DNA of 64,000 nt from Hwanghaeella grinnelliae (GCF_004005845.1 NZ_SADE01000002.1:620421-684420); one strand, 5' to 3'. Positions 1 through 10,266 are shown, counted from the first letter of the stretch. Numbers and translations: made by a program. Notes: generated by a model not told the origin, from the letters alone.

Positions 1-1
1 G

Positions 2-1690
2 ATCGATGCACTCGATGGCATTATGGCGCGAGTCATTGACCAGGCAGGCATCCAGTTTCGAGTGCTGAACAAGAGCAAGGGACCAGCGGTCCAAGGTCCG
101 CGGTCGCAAGCCGATCGTTCTTTGTACAAAGCGGCGATGAAATCCGTCCTTGCGGAATATCCAAACCTGGACATCGTCCAGGGCGCGGTCGAAGACCTGA
201 TGCTCGACGAAAAGGGACGCCAAGTTGCCGGTGTGATCTTGGCGGACGGATCGGTCCTGAAGGCGCCCAAGATCGTTTTGACAACCGGCACATTCCTGCG
301 TGGGGTTATCCATATCGGACAAGAGACTCGACCGGCAGGCCGAGTAGGGGACGACGCATCCTATGGCCTTTCCGAGACGTTGGGCCGGTTTGGATTTCGC
401 CTCGGCCGCTTGAAGACCGGAACGCCGGCGCGTTTGGACGGACGCACGATTGATTGGGACGGCTTGGACAAACAATATGCCGATCCGGTGCCTGAACCAT
501 TTTCTTCCATGACTGAGAAAATTTCGGTCCCGCAGATAGCTTGCGGCATCACCTATACAAATGCCGAAAGCCACCAAGTCATCCGCGATCATATCCATGA
601 ATCTGCCCTGTATTCAGGAAAGATTGAAGGCATTGGGCCGCGATACTGTCCGTCGATCGAGGACAAAGTTGTGCGCTTTGCCGATCGGGACCGCCATCAG
701 ATTTTCTTGGAACCGGAAGGGTTGGAAGATCACACGGTCTATCCAAATGGTATTTCAACATCCTTGCCGGTTCATGCCCAGGCCGCTCTGCTAAAAACCA
801 TCAAAGGGTTGGAGCGTGCCGAAATGGTTCGGCCGGGTTATGCCATCGAGTATGATTATGTCGACCCGCGTGAGCTACGGCACAGTCTTGAGACTAAAAA
901 AGTAGGCGGTCTCTATTTTGCCGGACAGATCAACGGAACGACAGGCTATGAGGAAGCCGCGGCCCAGGGGCTTATTGCAGGGGTCAATGCGGCCCTGGCC
1001 GCCGGCGGTTCCGACGAACTGTTTCTGCCGGACCGGGCCGACGCCTATATCGGCGTTCTGATTGATGACTTGGTGACTCGTGGGGCGGATGAACCTTACA
1101 GGATGTTCACGTCCAGGGCAGAGTTTCGCCTACGGCTTAGGGCTGATAATGCCGATGAACGCCTTACCGATCTTGGATTGTCTGTTGGGGCCGTTGGGGT
1201 GCATCGGTCGTCCCATTGGTCAGAGAAAAAGCGAGCATTGCAAAGCGCGCGGGATATTCTTCGGGAACAGGCACTCTCTCCGACAGAGCTAGTGCGGCAA
1301 GGCATTAAAGTGAACCAGGATGGTGTGCGTCGTAGCGCCTTCGATATCTTGGCTCAACGGTTGGCGGATTGGCCAGTGCTAGAAGAAGTTTGGCCTGGAG
1401 TGCGTCAAATACCGTCGGCGATCCGGACGCGCTTGTCGGTCGATGCATCGTATCAAGGCTATCTTGCACGGCAGGAGGCGGAGATTTCCGCTTATCGCCG
1501 TGACGAGAATTTGGTCCTTCCCGTTGACCTGGATTATGGGGCCATCGGCGGATTGTCGAATGAAGTACGGCAAAAACTTGTGGCCAGCGCCCCGGAAACA
1601 ATTGGCTCCGCAGCGCGTATACAAGGCGTCACGCCGGCGGCCGTCGTCGCATTGCTCCGCCACGTGAAGAAGCGAAAATCGGCCGCCTAA
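2..1690 (+). CDS. mnmG: tRNA uridine-5-carboxymethylaminomethyl(34) synthesis enzyme MnmG (5' end outside window)
   Basis: With MnmE this FAD enzyme installs the cmnm5 group on wobble U34 of several tRNAs in the cytoplasm. The frame is open from base 2, so the gene starts upstream; by comparison with the roughly 630-residue family about 65 N-terminal residues, including the FAD dinucleotide-binding loop, are missing. Family landmarks are visible: [17 protein letters not shown] near the visible N-terminus, then [61 protein letters not shown] and [17 protein letters not shown]. The helical C-terminal MnmE/tRNA-binding part runs to the stop. rsmG, parA and parB follow on the same strand, the classic origin-proximal order. 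Identity is secure. Confidence 0.97.
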   Translation: MDALDGIMARVIDQAGIQFRVLNKSKGPAVQGPRSQADRSLYKAAMKSVLAEYPNLDIVQGAVEDLMLDEKGRQVAGVILADGSVLKAPKIVLTTGTFLRGVIHIGQETRPAGRVGDDASYGLSETLGRFGFRLGRLKTGTPARLDGRTIDWDGLDKQYADPVPEPFSSMTEKISVPQIACGITYTNAESHQVIRDHIHESALYSGKIEGIGPRYCPSIEDKVVRFADRDRHQIFLEPEGLEDHTVYPNGISTSLPVHAQAALLKTIKGLERAEMVRPGYAIEYDYVDPRELRHSLETKKVGGLYFAGQINGTTGYEEAAAQGLIAGVNAALAAGGSDELFLPDRADAYIGVLIDDLVTRGADEPYRMFTSRAEFRLRLRADNADERLTDLGLSVGAVGVHRSSHWSEKKRALQSARDILREQALSPTELVRQGIKVNQDGVRRSAFDILAQRLADWPVLEEVWPGVRQIPSAIRTRLSVDASYQGYLARQEAEISAYRRDENLVLPVDLDYGAIGGLSNEVRQKLVASAPETIGSAARIQGVTPAAVVALLRHVKKRKSAA

Positions 1691-1776
1691 AGGCGTTAAC
1701 GCTCTTTCTGAGACCGCGCCGTCGCGGTATTCATTGACAATTGAAATACAGAGGGCCGGGTTATCCGGTAACTTTC

Positions 1777-2403
1777 GTGTCGGATTACACCTTAGATGAT
1801 TGTGCGGTGGATTTGGCTGTTTCACGTGAAACAGTTGAGCGCTTTAAGGCGCTTGGCGATCACCTGATCAAATGGAACGAGCGGATTAACCTCGTCTCCA
1901 AAACAACGCTGAGCGATATGTGGCGCCGCCATTTTCTCGATTCCGGGCAATTAGCTGCGCAGATACCGGCCTCGGCCCGCAGTTTGGCGGATCTGGGAAG
2001 CGGGGCGGGGTTTCCTGGCCTTGTCCTGGCTGCAATGACGGACTTGGAAATTCATCTTATCGAGTCAGATACACGAAAATCTGTTTTCCTACGTGAAGGC
2101 GCACGGGCGATTGGTCGAAAGGTCACGGTGCACCAGCAAAGAATTGAGTCATTACAAGGGTTAGCGGTCGATGTTGTCACCGCACGTGCACTTGCACCGG
2201 TGGAATCCCTGCTGGAATACGCTGAACCGCTGTTAAAAAAAGATGGAATCGCGCTCTTTTTAAAAGGAAATACGCTTGAAACCGAATTGACGGATTCAAA
2301 GAAGTCATGGCATATAGAATCCACGCAAAGCCGCAGCATATCCGATCCTTCAGGCTGCATCTTAAAAGTGGAGGCTTTTCGCCGTGTCAGAGATAGAAAA
2401 TGA
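1777..2403 (+). CDS. rsmG: 16S rRNA (guanine527-N7)-methyltransferase RsmG
   Basis: RsmG uses SAM to methylate N7 of G527 (E. coli numbering) in 16S rRNA. The SAM-binding loop DLGSGAGFPGLVLA and the upstream KWNERINLVS and RRHFLDS segments are diagnostic. I chose the GTG at 1777 (MSDYTLDD...), which gives 208 residues, the usual family length. A TTG at 1741 would add 12 residues, but neither start has a strong Shine-Dalgarno, so the start is uncertain. The codons for V-S-R-E-T (1819-1833) lie within a perfect parS palindrome, so this stretch is under both protein and DNA-binding constraint. The 3' end overlaps parA by 20 bases, which suggests translational coupling. Confidence 0.95.
   Translation: MSDYTLDDCAVDLAVSRETVERFKALGDHLIKWNERINLVSKTTLSDMWRRHFLDSGQLAAQIPASARSLADLGSGAGFPGLVLAAMTDLEIHLIESDTRKSVFLREGARAIGRKVTVHQQRIESLQGLAVDVVTARALAPVESLLEYAEPLLKKDGIALFLKGNTLETELTDSKKSWHIESTQSRSISDPSGCILKVEAFRRVRDRK
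1818..1833. promoter_or_regulatory. parS: parS centromere site (perfect 16-bp palindrome) inside rsmG
   Basis: The 16 bases TGTTTCACGTGAAACA form a perfect inverted repeat identical to the bacterial chromosomal parS consensus bound by ParB. The site lies 551 bases upstream of the parA start, within codons 14-19 of rsmG, where it encodes V-S-R-E-T. ParB would load and spread from here and ParA would move the complex. I found no second full-length copy in the 64 kb by eye. Confidence 0.92.
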
Positions 2404-3253
2404 CGTTGTTCTTAATGTGCCGTCTCAAGAAGGGCTCGCCCAACTTGCCGGGCACTCCGATGGTGGACGCGTAATCGCCATCGCAAATCAAAAGGGCGGC
2501 GTTGGTAAAACGACCACCGCTATCAATTTGGCCACGGCGTTGGCTGCTTGCGACAAGAAGGTGCTGATCATCGACATCGATGCGCAGGGTAACGCCAGCA
2601 CCGGGTTGGGCATCGACCGCAAGGCGCGCACCGTTTCCACCTATGACGTCATCATCGACCGTAAGCCGATTGAGGAAGCCACGATCTCTTCGGTCGTGCC
2701 GCGGCTCGACGTGGTGCCATCCTCCATCGACTTGGCTGGGGCCGAGATTGAGTTGATCGATCTGGACCGCCGGGAATTCCGCTTGAAAGACGCAATCCGC
2801 CGGATGAGCCGCCATTACGATTACGTTCTGATCGATTGCCCGCCCTCCTTGCAGCTGCTGACCTTGAACGCGCTCTGTGCGGCGGATTCGATCCTGGTGC
2901 CGCTGCAGTGTGAGTTCTATGCCCTTGAAGGTCTTAGCCTTTTGATGCGCACCATTGAACGGGTCCGGAAGGCGTTCAACCCGGCTCTGACGATCCAAGG
3001 TGTCGTCCTGACAATGTATGACAAGCGTAACAATCTCTCCGACATGGTCGCGTCCGATGTACGCGAGCATTTCGGGGACAAGGTCTACGAGACGGTTATT
3101 CCGCGGAATGTCCGCGTTTCCGAAGCACCGTCATACGGCATTCCCGTGCTCGTCTACGACATGCACTGCCGTGGCTCGAAGGCCTATATCAATCTGGCCA
3201 GCGAAGTGCTGCGCCGCGAACAGACACCGATGGCAGAGGTTGGAACAGCATGA
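2384..3253 (+). CDS. parA: Chromosome partitioning ATPase ParA
   Basis: ParA is a deviant Walker-type ATPase that binds DNA non-specifically and drives segregation of ParB-parS complexes. The deviant Walker A loop KGGVGKTTTAINLA follows an N-terminal extension of about 35 residues, then DIDAQGNASTGLG and the Walker B-like DYVLIDCPPSLQLLTLNAL, which is typical of chromosomal ParA/Soj. Translation begins at a GTG 20 bases before the rsmG stop. The gene overlaps parB by 4 bases (ATGA), so the two are one translational unit. Length, 289 residues, is slightly above Caulobacter ParA because of the N-terminal extension. Confidence 0.97.
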   Translation: MSEIENDVVLNVPSQEGLAQLAGHSDGGRVIAIANQKGGVGKTTTAINLATALAACDKKVLIIDIDAQGNASTGLGIDRKARTVSTYDVIIDRKPIEEATISSVVPRLDVVPSSIDLAGAEIELIDLDRREFRLKDAIRRMSRHYDYVLIDCPPSLQLLTLNALCAADSILVPLQCEFYALEGLSLLMRTIERVRKAFNPALTIQGVVLTMYDKRNNLSDMVASDVREHFGDKVYETVIPRNVRVSEAPSYGIPVLVYDMHCRGSKAYINLASEVLRREQTPMAEVGTA

Positions 3254-4161
3254 TGGCCGCAGCGGAAGAGACACGGCGCAAGGGTTTGGGACGCGGACTT
3301 TCCGCCTTGCTGGGGGACGACGAGGCGCCCGTCGTGGAAACGGCGGTGGCGGAGGAGTCAGCCACCCGCCCGACGAAGACCGTTCCGATTGAATTCATCA
3401 CCGCCAATCCTAAGCAGCCGCGTAAGCGGTTTGACGACGCGGCGATCGACGGCTTGGTCGAGTCGGTTCGGGAAAAGGGTATTCTTCAGCCCATTCTGGT
3501 TCGGCCGCATCCGACGGAAGCGAATGTTTATGAGATTGTCGCCGGGGAACGACGCTGGCGCGCCGCCCAGCGGGCTAAGCTGCATGAGGTTCCTGTCCTT
3601 GTCAGGGACCTATCGGATAGAGACACGCTTGAAATTGCCCTCGTCGAGAACATTCATCGGGAAGATCTGACCCCATTGGAAGAAGCAGAGGGTTATCAGC
3701 GCCTGATTGACGAGTTTTCTCACACGCAGGATGCCCTTGCGAACGCCATCGGGAAAAGCCGCAGTCACATCGCTAACATGCTCCGTTTGCTGTCTTTGCC
3801 GGAAGAAGTGAAGAGCATGGTCGATGACGGTCTGCTGACCGCCGGCCACGCCCGCGCCCTTCTTGGCACGCCGAATGCGGAAGACCTGGCCCATATCGTC
3901 GTCAAGAAAGAGCTGTCGGTCCGCCAAACCGAAAAACTTGCGCAAAACGCAAAGCAGGGGTCGGTTGGCAACGCGGTCGAAAAAATTGCCAAAGCCGTGG
4001 ACCAACGAGATGCGGACACGATCGCGCTGGAGAAAAGCCTGACAGATCATCTCGGTCTGAAGGTGGAATTGAAGGGGGCAGGGGAGACGGGCTCTGTCGT
4101 CATCCACTATAAAAGCCTCGATCAACTCGATGGGCTGCTTGAACGGCTTAATACTGAATAG
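3250..4161 (+). CDS. parB: Chromosome partitioning protein ParB (CTP-dependent DNA clamp)
   Basis: ParB binds parS, hydrolyses CTP and spreads as a sliding clamp. Visible in order: the N-terminal ParA-interaction segment KGLGRGLSALLG, the linker, the CTP-binding core with NPKQPRK, GILQPI and GERRWRAAQ, the box ENIHREDLTPLEEA, the helix-turn-helix around GKSRSHIANMLRLLSLP, and the C-terminal dimerisation domain. At 303 residues it is a normal length. The start overlaps the parA stop (ATGA). The next gene, holA, converges on it; no convincing terminator was seen in the 66-base gap. Confidence 0.97.
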   Translation: MMAAAEETRRKGLGRGLSALLGDDEAPVVETAVAEESATRPTKTVPIEFITANPKQPRKRFDDAAIDGLVESVREKGILQPILVRPHPTEANVYEIVAGERRWRAAQRAKLHEVPVLVRDLSDRDTLEIALVENIHREDLTPLEEAEGYQRLIDEFSHTQDALANAIGKSRSHIANMLRLLSLPEEVKSMVDDGLLTAGHARALLGTPNAEDLAHIVVKKELSVRQTEKLAQNAKQGSVGNAVEKIAKAVDQRDADTIALEKSLTDHLGLKVELKGAGETGSVVIHYKSLDQLDGLLERLNTE

Positions 4162-4227
4162 GCGAAAACCCCAAAGCTATCCTGGCTTGTTTCTTAATCG
4201 AAATAACGGGACGGAGCCCGGCGACGG

Positions 4228-5265
4228 TCAGCGCGCCTGGGCTCGTCTGCGGGCCAGGATCGCGACCTGATAAAAATGCCGTTCGCAGAGCAGACGGTCG
4301 GGACTGCCGGTCGATTTCAGTTCCGATTCCAGGCCGGCGAGTGCGGTCAACTGATCCTTGATGGATTTTTCCGGCCAAAGGCGATGTTGGCGCTTCATCG
4401 GTTCGACATTCTTGAAGAAAATCGGCGGGCGCATGCTTTTCATCGCCGCATCCACCGCCAAACCGCCCTTGGTCGCGGCATGGAGTTCGAGCAATTTGAA
4501 AAAATGGCCGATCAACCCACGAACCATGGCGACTGGGCTGAGATCTTCCATCGCAGCGCGTTCCAACCATTTCTCCAGTTGCGCGACATCCCCACCGCAG
4601 GCTGAAAAAATCAAGGAATCCATCGCGGCGCCACCGGCTTCCGCAGCCGCTTCAAGAACCATTTCCAGGGTCAACCGCTCGCCCGGTCCAGCGAACAGAC
4701 ACAGTTTCTCGATTTCACGACGGGAAATGCCGCGGTTCGCGTCCAAAGTGGAGGCGAGCCAGTCGAGCGCGTCATTATCAACCTGGACACCGGCTTCCCG
4801 GAACATTTGGGAAAACACGGCTTCCCGGTCCCGGTCACTATCGTCGTAACAGGCGAGGGAAGCGCCGGCATCATTCCCTTCGAGCAATTTGACGAGGCTG
4901 CTGCGCGACCGGACAAGCTCCTTCGCTTCCAATATGACCATGGCGGCGCCAGGCAGCGTATCGAGAAAATCTGCTATTACGGGTGTTATTCGATCCGTTG
5001 CATCGGTAATACGGACCAACCTGGACCCTTGATCAAGGGATTGGGCCGCGGCCGCGTCGGCCAACATGGCCTTGTCGCCCATGATCTGATCACAAGAAAA
5101 TTCATCTGTCCGAAATGGGTCGCCCGGTGGAATGCCAAGAGAGGTCGTCAACGTCTTGGCCCGTTCAGAAACAAGGGTTTGATCGGACCCATAGATCAAA
5201 ACGCAACGAATCCCGTCGCCCGGGTTTTTAAGAAAGCCTTCTACATTTCTAGGCTGGACGCGCAT
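4228..5265 (-). CDS. holA: DNA polymerase III subunit delta
   Basis: HolA is the clamp-loader delta subunit that opens the beta clamp. The N-terminal part carries the family pattern CVLIYGSDQTLVSERA followed by an AAA+-like fold without a functional Walker A, as expected for delta. The middle LLEGNDAGASLACYDD and the C-terminal helical collar around GLIGHFFKLLELH and ARRRAQAR fit the alphaproteobacterial version. At 345 residues it is a normal length. It follows lptE with a 6-base gap, so leuS-lptE-holA form one operon, an arrangement common in alphaproteobacteria. Confidence 0.93.
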   Translation of the reverse strand: MRVQPRNVEGFLKNPGDGIRCVLIYGSDQTLVSERAKTLTTSLGIPPGDPFRTDEFSCDQIMGDKAMLADAAAAQSLDQGSRLVRITDATDRITPVIADFLDTLPGAAMVILEAKELVRSRSSLVKLLEGNDAGASLACYDDSDRDREAVFSQMFREAGVQVDNDALDWLASTLDANRGISRREIEKLCLFAGPGERLTLEMVLEAAAEAGGAAMDSLIFSACGGDVAQLEKWLERAAMEDLSPVAMVRGLIGHFFKLLELHAATKGGLAVDAAMKSMRPPIFFKNVEPMKRQHRLWPEKSIKDQLTALAGLESELKSTGSPDRLLCERHFYQVAILARRRAQAR

Positions 5266-5271
5266 GCGCGA

Positions 5272-5775
5272 TTAACCCGCCTCCAGCTTGGTCAGGAAGC
5301 CCACCAATCTGACTTTTGCCTCATCCGCTATTTCCCGCAGGCTGCGTTCGGTCGCGTCTTGGCGCGCAACCAGCGTACCATAATCGGACAAAACGGTGCT
5401 GTAACTGCCAGCCGAACGGCTTACAAAACTGTAGCTATTATCTTGATAATAAAGGATAAAACGAGCGGACACGACAACCCGCGATCGCGTTGTCGTCGAA
5501 TCGAACGCCACACCGAGATTTTGTTCGGAGATAGTGAGCTCCGTCTTCAAGGTATAGCGATTGCTCCCGTCAGGTTGAAACCTGTCGATCAGGAAGTTCC
5601 GCAGCATCTGTCCTTCGCGATCCTCAATGAGCGCAATGGACACACCTTTCAGCGGGTTTTCCCCAATGAAGGAGGAATCGGACGAGCTTGCATATAGCGG
5701 ACGAAAGCCGCAGCCGCCCAGAAGCGAAACCGCGGTTATCGCTGATAGTCCGGTAAGGGCCTGTCGCCTGTTCAT
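5272..5775 (-). CDS. lptE: LPS assembly lipoprotein LptE
   Basis: LptE is the outer-membrane lipoprotein that plugs LptD and helps insert lipopolysaccharide. The N-terminus is a lipoprotein signal (MNRRQALTGLSAITAVSLLG then GC), with the lipobox cysteine at about residue 22 followed by the family signature GFRPLY. The rest (SIALIEDREGQMLRNFLIDR, YTLKTELTIS, RVVVSARFILY) matches the LptE/RlpB beta-sandwich pattern. At 167 residues it is normal. It begins one base after the leuS stop and is followed at once by holA. Confidence 0.93.
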   Translation of the reverse strand: MNRRQALTGLSAITAVSLLGGCGFRPLYASSSDSSFIGENPLKGVSIALIEDREGQMLRNFLIDRFQPDGSNRYTLKTELTISEQNLGVAFDSTTTRSRVVVSARFILYYQDNSYSFVSRSAGSYSTVLSDYGTLVARQDATERSLREIADEAKVRLVGFLTKLEAG

Positions 5776-5776
5776 C

Positions 5777-8359
5777 CTACACCACGATGTTCACAATACG
5801 GTTTGGAACGACAATGATCTTTCGCGGTTCCTTTCCCTCCATCGCGCGCTGAACATTCTCATGCGACAGCGCGGCCGAACGGGCATTCTCTTCGGAGGCG
5901 TCGCGCTCAACTTCTACCTTCGCGCGCATCTTCCCATTCACCTGAACAGCCAAGGTTACCATGTCGTCAACGACAAGGCCCGGATCAGCCACCGGCCAAG
6001 TGCTGCGTGCTACCAGGGTGTCATTACTCAGCGCCCGCCACAACTCTTCCGCCAAATGGGGTGTCATCGGACCAAGCAGTTGAACAAGGTGTTCGACCGC
6101 TTCCCGATATGCCCAACGGTCGCTGTCGTCACTGGGCGAGAATTCACCGATCGCGTTGGAAAGCTCGCGAATACGGGCCACCGCACGATTGAAATGGAAG
6201 CGTTCCAAATCACCTGTCGCGCCGTCCAATGCTTTGTGGGCCGCACGACGCAACGCATCGGCGGGTCCCGAAAAGGACGCCGGCAAGGGCGTATTGCGAT
6301 CGGGCAAACCTGCACCGATCGCATCCTGAACCTGGCGCCAAACTTTGTTTAGGAACCGCCAAGCGCCTTCCACCCCGGATTCCGTCCATTCCAAATCACG
6401 ATCGGGCGGACTGTCAGACAACATAAAGAGGCGCGCGGTATCCGCGCCATAGGTCTGAACGATATTCTCCGGATCGACCACGTTTTTTCGGGATTTGCTC
6501 ATTTTCTCTGAGCGGCCGATTTTTACCGGTTTGTCTGTTCCCAAAAGAAAGGCGCTGTCGGCACCGCGCCGGTCAATATCCACGGGGGACAGCCATTTCC
6601 CGTCTTCGCTGCGATAGGTTTCATGGCAAACCATGCCCTGGGTGAACAAGCCATCGAAGGGCTCGTCCAAATTCATATAACCGCACTGTGACAGGGCACG
6701 CACGAAGAACCGCGAATAGAGCAAATGCAAAACCGCATGTTCGATCCCGCCGACATATTGATCGACCGGAAGCCAATAATCGACCGCATCGCGACTGAAG
6801 GCTTCGTCCGGGTTATTTGCATCGCAAAACCGTGCGAAATACCAGGAAGACTCGAAGAACGTGTCGAAAGTATCGGTTTCCCGAACAGCATCCTTACCGC
6901 AATTGGGGCATGTTGTATGCTTCCAGGTCGGATGCCGGTCCAACGGGTTCCCAGGCTGATCGAAGTCCACATCATCCGGCAAGGCGACCGGCAAATCGGC
7001 GTCCGGAACAGGTACGGCACCACAGTCGGCGCAGTGAATGACGGGAACCGGGCAACCCCAATACCGCTGACGGGACACGCCCCAGTCGCGCAGACGATAA
7101 GTAACAGTCCCTTCGCCGGTACCCAATTCACCCAGCCGCGCAATGACCTTTGACTTGGCCTCGTCCACGCCGAGCCCGTCCAGGAAACCGGAATTGAAAA
7201 TTGTCCCATCCCCGACATAGGCTTCATTGACGATGTCGAAAGCCTGCGGATCCTCGCCCTTGGGCAAGACGACCGGCGTCACGGGCAGACCGTACTTCCG
7301 GGCAAATTCCAAATCGCGCTGATCATGGGCGGGACAGCCGAAGACCGCCCCGGTGCCATATTCCATAAGCACGAAATTGGCCGCATAGACCGGCAATTCC
7401 CACGAAGGATCCAACGGGTGGGCGACCTTCAATCCGGTATCGAAACCTTTTTTCTCGGCCTTTTCGATAACCTCTTCACTGGTCCCCAACCGATTACATT
7501 CAGAGACAAACTCGGCCAAATCCGGATTGTTTTCAGCCTGTTCGGCAATCAGCGGATGGTTGGCAGCCAAAGCGCAAAAGGACGCGCCGTAAAGCGTATC
7601 GGGCCGTGTGGTGAAAACCCGCAGGCTATCGTCCCGACCTACCAGGCTGAAATCAACATGCGCGCCTTCGGACCGGTTGATCCAGTTGGTTTGCATGGTG
7701 CGGACCTTGTCCGGCCAACGCTCCAGACTTTCGATCGCCTCAAGAAGTTCGTCCGCGAAAGCGGTGATTTTCAAAAACCACTGCGACAGTTTGCGTTTTT
7801 CGACCAGGGCCCCGGACCGCCAACCGCGCCCGTCGATCACCTGTTCATTCGCCAACACTGTGTTTTCGACGGGATCCCAGTTCACCCAGGACTCCTTGCG
7901 ATAGGCCAAGCCGGCGCGCATGAAGTCCGTGAACATTTTTTGTTCGTGCTTGTAATAGTCCGGTTCGCAGGTCGAGATTTCCCGGCTCCAATCCAAGGAC
8001 AGGCCGAGGGTCATCAACTGCGCCTTCATCGCCGCGATGTTTTCGCGGGTCCATTTGGCGGGATGAACCTTGTTCTCGATGGCTGCATTTTCGGCCGGCA
8101 GGCCGAAAGAATCCCAGCCCATCGGGTGCAGGACATTGAACCCCCGCGCACGCCGGTAGCGCGCCACGACATCGCCCAATGTATAGTTCCGAACATGGCC
8201 CATATGAATCCGGCCGGACGGATAGGGAAACATCTCCAGCACATAATATTTCGGCAAGGACCGGTCGGCACTCGGCTCAAAAGACTTGTCGGTTTCCCAT
8301 ACCTTTCGCCACTTTTCCTCGACCTCCAGGAAATTGTAACGGCCGGTTCCCTCGCTCAT
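5777..8359 (-). CDS. leuS: Leucine--tRNA ligase
   Basis: LeuS is the class I synthetase that charges tRNA-Leu. The HIGH-type motif is [15 protein letters not shown] near residue 50 and the KMSKS loop is [13 protein letters not shown] near residue 620. The CP1 editing domain shows [15 protein letters not shown], and the zinc-type insert has [10 protein letters not shown] and CPNCGKD. The C-terminal domain ends with the tRNA-binding [10 protein letters not shown] segment. At 860 residues it is full length. It sits between a DUF3576 lipoprotein gene and lptE, the usual alphaproteobacterial context. Confidence 0.98.
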   Translation of the reverse strand: MSEGTGRYNFLEVEEKWRKVWETDKSFEPSADRSLPKYYVLEMFPYPSGRIHMGHVRNYTLGDVVARYRRARGFNVLHPMGWDSFGLPAENAAIENKVHPAKWTRENIAAMKAQLMTLGLSLDWSREISTCEPDYYKHEQKMFTDFMRAGLAYRKESWVNWDPVENTVLANEQVIDGRGWRSGALVEKRKLSQWFLKITAFADELLEAIESLERWPDKVRTMQTNWINRSEGAHVDFSLVGRDDSLRVFTTRPDTLYGASFCALAANHPLIAEQAENNPDLAEFVSECNRLGTSEEVIEKAEKKGFDTGLKVAHPLDPSWELPVYAANFVLMEYGTGAVFGCPAHDQRDLEFARKYGLPVTPVVLPKGEDPQAFDIVNEAYVGDGTIFNSGFLDGLGVDEAKSKVIARLGELGTGEGTVTYRLRDWGVSRQRYWGCPVPVIHCADCGAVPVPDADLPVALPDDVDFDQPGNPLDRHPTWKHTTCPNCGKDAVRETDTFDTFFESSWYFARFCDANNPDEAFSRDAVDYWLPVDQYVGGIEHAVLHLLYSRFFVRALSQCGYMNLDEPFDGLFTQGMVCHETYRSEDGKWLSPVDIDRRGADSAFLLGTDKPVKIGRSEKMSKSRKNVVDPENIVQTYGADTARLFMLSDSPPDRDLEWTESGVEGAWRFLNKVWRQVQDAIGAGLPDRNTPLPASFSGPADALRRAAHKALDGATGDLERFHFNRAVARIRELSNAIGEFSPSDDSDRWAYREAVEHLVQLLGPMTPHLAEELWRALSNDTLVARSTWPVADPGLVVDDMVTLAVQVNGKMRAKVEVERDASEENARSAALSHENVQRAMEGKEPRKIIVVPNRIVNIVV

Positions 8360-8431
8360 CAGAAGATTCCCATATTCAAAGTTCGACCGGGAAAAACCGC
8401 CCAGGCCGATGTTCCAAATCCGGTTGTTGAT

Positions 8432-8953
8432 TTATTCCGGCTGAGAGATTGCCGCAACGCGCAATTCACGGGCTTTCGCCAGAATGGCGTTCTCAAGCGA
8501 CCGAACCGTTTCATTGGAAACGGGAACGTCCGACCAAACAGGGCTGCCCTGGATATGCTCCTGCTTGAACACGCTAACGCGCAAGCCATCCGCGCGCAGC
8601 TGGCGGCCCAGAATAAAGACGTTCAACTTGAACCGGGTGTTCGGGGTTTCCGGCGGCGTATACCAATCCGTGATGATCACGCCGCCAAAGGGGTCGGCCT
8701 GGCTAAGTGGAAAGAACGAGATCGTGTCGAGGGAGGCGCGCCACAGGAAGCCATTAACCCCCAGGCCTGCGCCGCCACTGTCGCTGCCCTTGTCCCCACC
8801 GAAGGTGAGTCCATCTTCCCCGAAAATGCTGCCTTCCGCCTTGCGGTCGCGCTCCTGTTGATCGGGAATCTCGTTGGAGGGCCCGGTCGCAAGTCCGCAA
8901 CCGGCCAGAAATGCCAAAGCTAGGAATAAAAGAACAAGGCGACGCACCGTCAT
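8432..8953 (-). CDS. DUF3576 lipoprotein of unknown function
   Basis: A small secreted lipoprotein: the signal peptide MTVRRLVLLFLALAFLAGC ends in a lipobox cysteine at residue 19. A Gly/Asp-rich linker follows, then the conserved family core (GVNGFLWRASLDTISFFPL, DPFGGVIITDWYTPPE, RFKLNVFILGRQLRADGLRV) and a C-terminal helix LENAILAKARELR. Length 173 residues. The start has a clear AAGGAAG Shine-Dalgarno 3 bases upstream. It is almost always found just upstream of leuS in alphaproteobacteria, which links it loosely to envelope biogenesis through lptE; no biochemical function is known to me. Confidence 0.85.
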   Translation of the reverse strand: MTVRRLVLLFLALAFLAGCGLATGPSNEIPDQQERDRKAEGSIFGEDGLTFGGDKGSDSGGAGLGVNGFLWRASLDTISFFPLSQADPFGGVIITDWYTPPETPNTRFKLNVFILGRQLRADGLRVSVFKQEHIQGSPVWSDVPVSNETVRSLENAILAKARELRVAAISQPE

Positions 8954-9086
8954 CTTCCTTCATTTTCTGCGTGGAGGGTTCTCACACGGTGAGCACGAAC
9001 GCGGCGAAATGCCAAGCGTATGCATCCTTTCCCTAGCAAGAATGCGGGGCGAGAGAAAGGCGAAAGACGCGCAGGGTTGCAGCGCC

Positions 9087-9122
9087 AAAAAAACAGGGGC
9101 CGCCCAAAAGGACGGCCCCTGC
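9087..9122 (-). terminator. Rho-independent terminator of the porin gene
   Basis: On the minus strand a GC-rich stem (CAGGGGCCGTCC pairing with GGGCGGCCCCTG, one G-T pair) with a TTTT loop is followed by seven T residues. It lies 22 bases beyond the porin stop. Confidence 0.9.
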
Positions 9123-9144
9123 CTAACGTCGAAAGTCGACGGTA

Positions 9145-10266
9145 TTAGAACGTCACGCGGGTACCGACGATAACAACCGTCGAATCCGGGTCGTTGGCAA
9201 CCGCAGTGCTTTCACCGCTGAGGTGATAGCCGTTGATGCGGGCCGACAGACCTTCCGCGACCTGGTAGTTCAGACCAGCGTGGAAGACGTCCAGTTCAAC
9301 GTCAGCGCCGTTGTTGAGCGTCTGATCAAACGTCTGCCAAGCAGCGGAAACCGCAGCCGGGCCGAAGCTGTACGCTGCACCGACGGACCAACCGTCACCG
9401 GCATCGCAAGTGGCGCTCGTGGCGTTACAGCTGGAGTCACCGTTGTCCAGGTAATCAGCCGCGAAGGAGAAACCAGCGACAGAGACGCTGGCACCAATGC
9501 GCCATGCTTCGATGTCTTCGATAGCAACACCGCTGGCGGTACCCGTACCGGAACCGTTCGCATCACCGAAACCATAGGAACCACCGATGCCGAAGCCGAC
9601 GCCGCTGAATTCACCGTTATAGGCAGCAGCCAATTCGGTCACGTTGTGAGCGGAACCCTTGGCGAAGTTCGCCTGGAATTCATCACCCGTGTCCGGGGCG
9701 AAGCTGACACCAGCCTGGAAGCCACCGAAGGACGGCGTCAAGTAACCGATCTTGTTCGAGTCACCAGCATAGTGAGCCGGATCGTGGTAGTAACCGGAAG
9801 CCGTGCTGACACCGATGACGTCCATCGTGGTTTCAGCGCGGGCTGCACCGTTACCGTCCGTACCCCAGGTACCGACCTGGATGCCGTTGACGTCCGGGAC
9901 GATCAGGCCGTCGACGCCGTCTTCGGCACCGAGGAACATGCGACCCCAGGAACCACGGAAGTCAAGATAGGCTTCATCGAAGTTGTGGTCGGCACGTGCC
10001 CAACGCCACTGGATGTTGGCACCATATTCCAGGCCGTTGTCCGCGGTACCGCGGGCGTCCCAGACGAGTTCCGACTGCTGTTCGTTGGCGGTGATGACGT
10101 GACCGTCATGACCTTCAGCAGCGCGGTTTTCGTTGTCGGTGAAAATGTATTCGTAAGCCAGAGCGCCGGAGAAGCTGACGACCGGAGCTTCACCCGCATT
10201 GGCCGCACCAGCAGCCAGAACGGACGCACCGATCAGCGCCGACGTGGCGAGAAGCGTCTTTTTCAT
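9145..10266 (-). CDS. Outer-membrane porin (general Gram-negative porin family)
   Basis: A trimeric-type beta-barrel porin for diffusion of small solutes. The signal peptide MKKTLLATSALIGASVLAAG is followed by the cleavage context AANA|GEAP. Alternating beta-strand patterns run through the 373 residues and the protein ends in Phe (GTRVTF), the usual BAM recognition signal. I start at 10266 rather than an upstream TTG because GGAGG lies 5 bases before this ATG. A CNATSATC segment (two Cys close together) could make a loop disulfide. The gene is monocistronic with its own promoter and terminator, and its restricted codon choice suggests high expression. Solute preference cannot be read from sequence. 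Confidence 0.9.
   Translation of the reverse strand: MKKTLLATSALIGASVLAAGAANAGEAPVVSFSGALAYEYIFTDNENRAAEGHDGHVITANEQQSELVWDARGTADNGLEYGANIQWRWARADHNFDEAYLDFRGSWGRMFLGAEDGVDGLIVPDVNGIQVGTWGTDGNGAARAETTMDVIGVSTASGYYHDPAHYAGDSNKIGYLTPSFGGFQAGVSFAPDTGDEFQANFAKGSAHNVTELAAAYNGEFSGVGFGIGGSYGFGDANGSGTGTASGVAIEDIEAWRIGASVSVAGFSFAADYLDNGDSSCNATSATCDAGDGWSVGAAYSFGPAAVSAAWQTFDQTLNNGADVELDVFHAGLNYQVAEGLSARINGYHLSGESTAVANDPDSTVVIVGTRVTF

Noticed and set aside
1660-1675. Other CACGTG-containing sequences as additional parS sites
   Set aside because: The flanking bases do not match; none retains the GTTTCACGTGAAAC core.
1741-1776. TTG at 1741 as the rsmG start
   Set aside because: It would add 12 residues not typical for the family and it has no Shine-Dalgarno; the GTG at 1777 gives the usual length, though it is also weak.
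5030-5045. TTGATCAA palindromes (here and near 36003) as further FNR boxes
   Set aside because: They lack the 4-base spacer between the half-sites and lie within coding sequence.
7325-8923. A 532-codon open frame on the plus strand opposite leuS
   Set aside because: Antisense shadow of leuS and the DUF3576 gene, with no domain.
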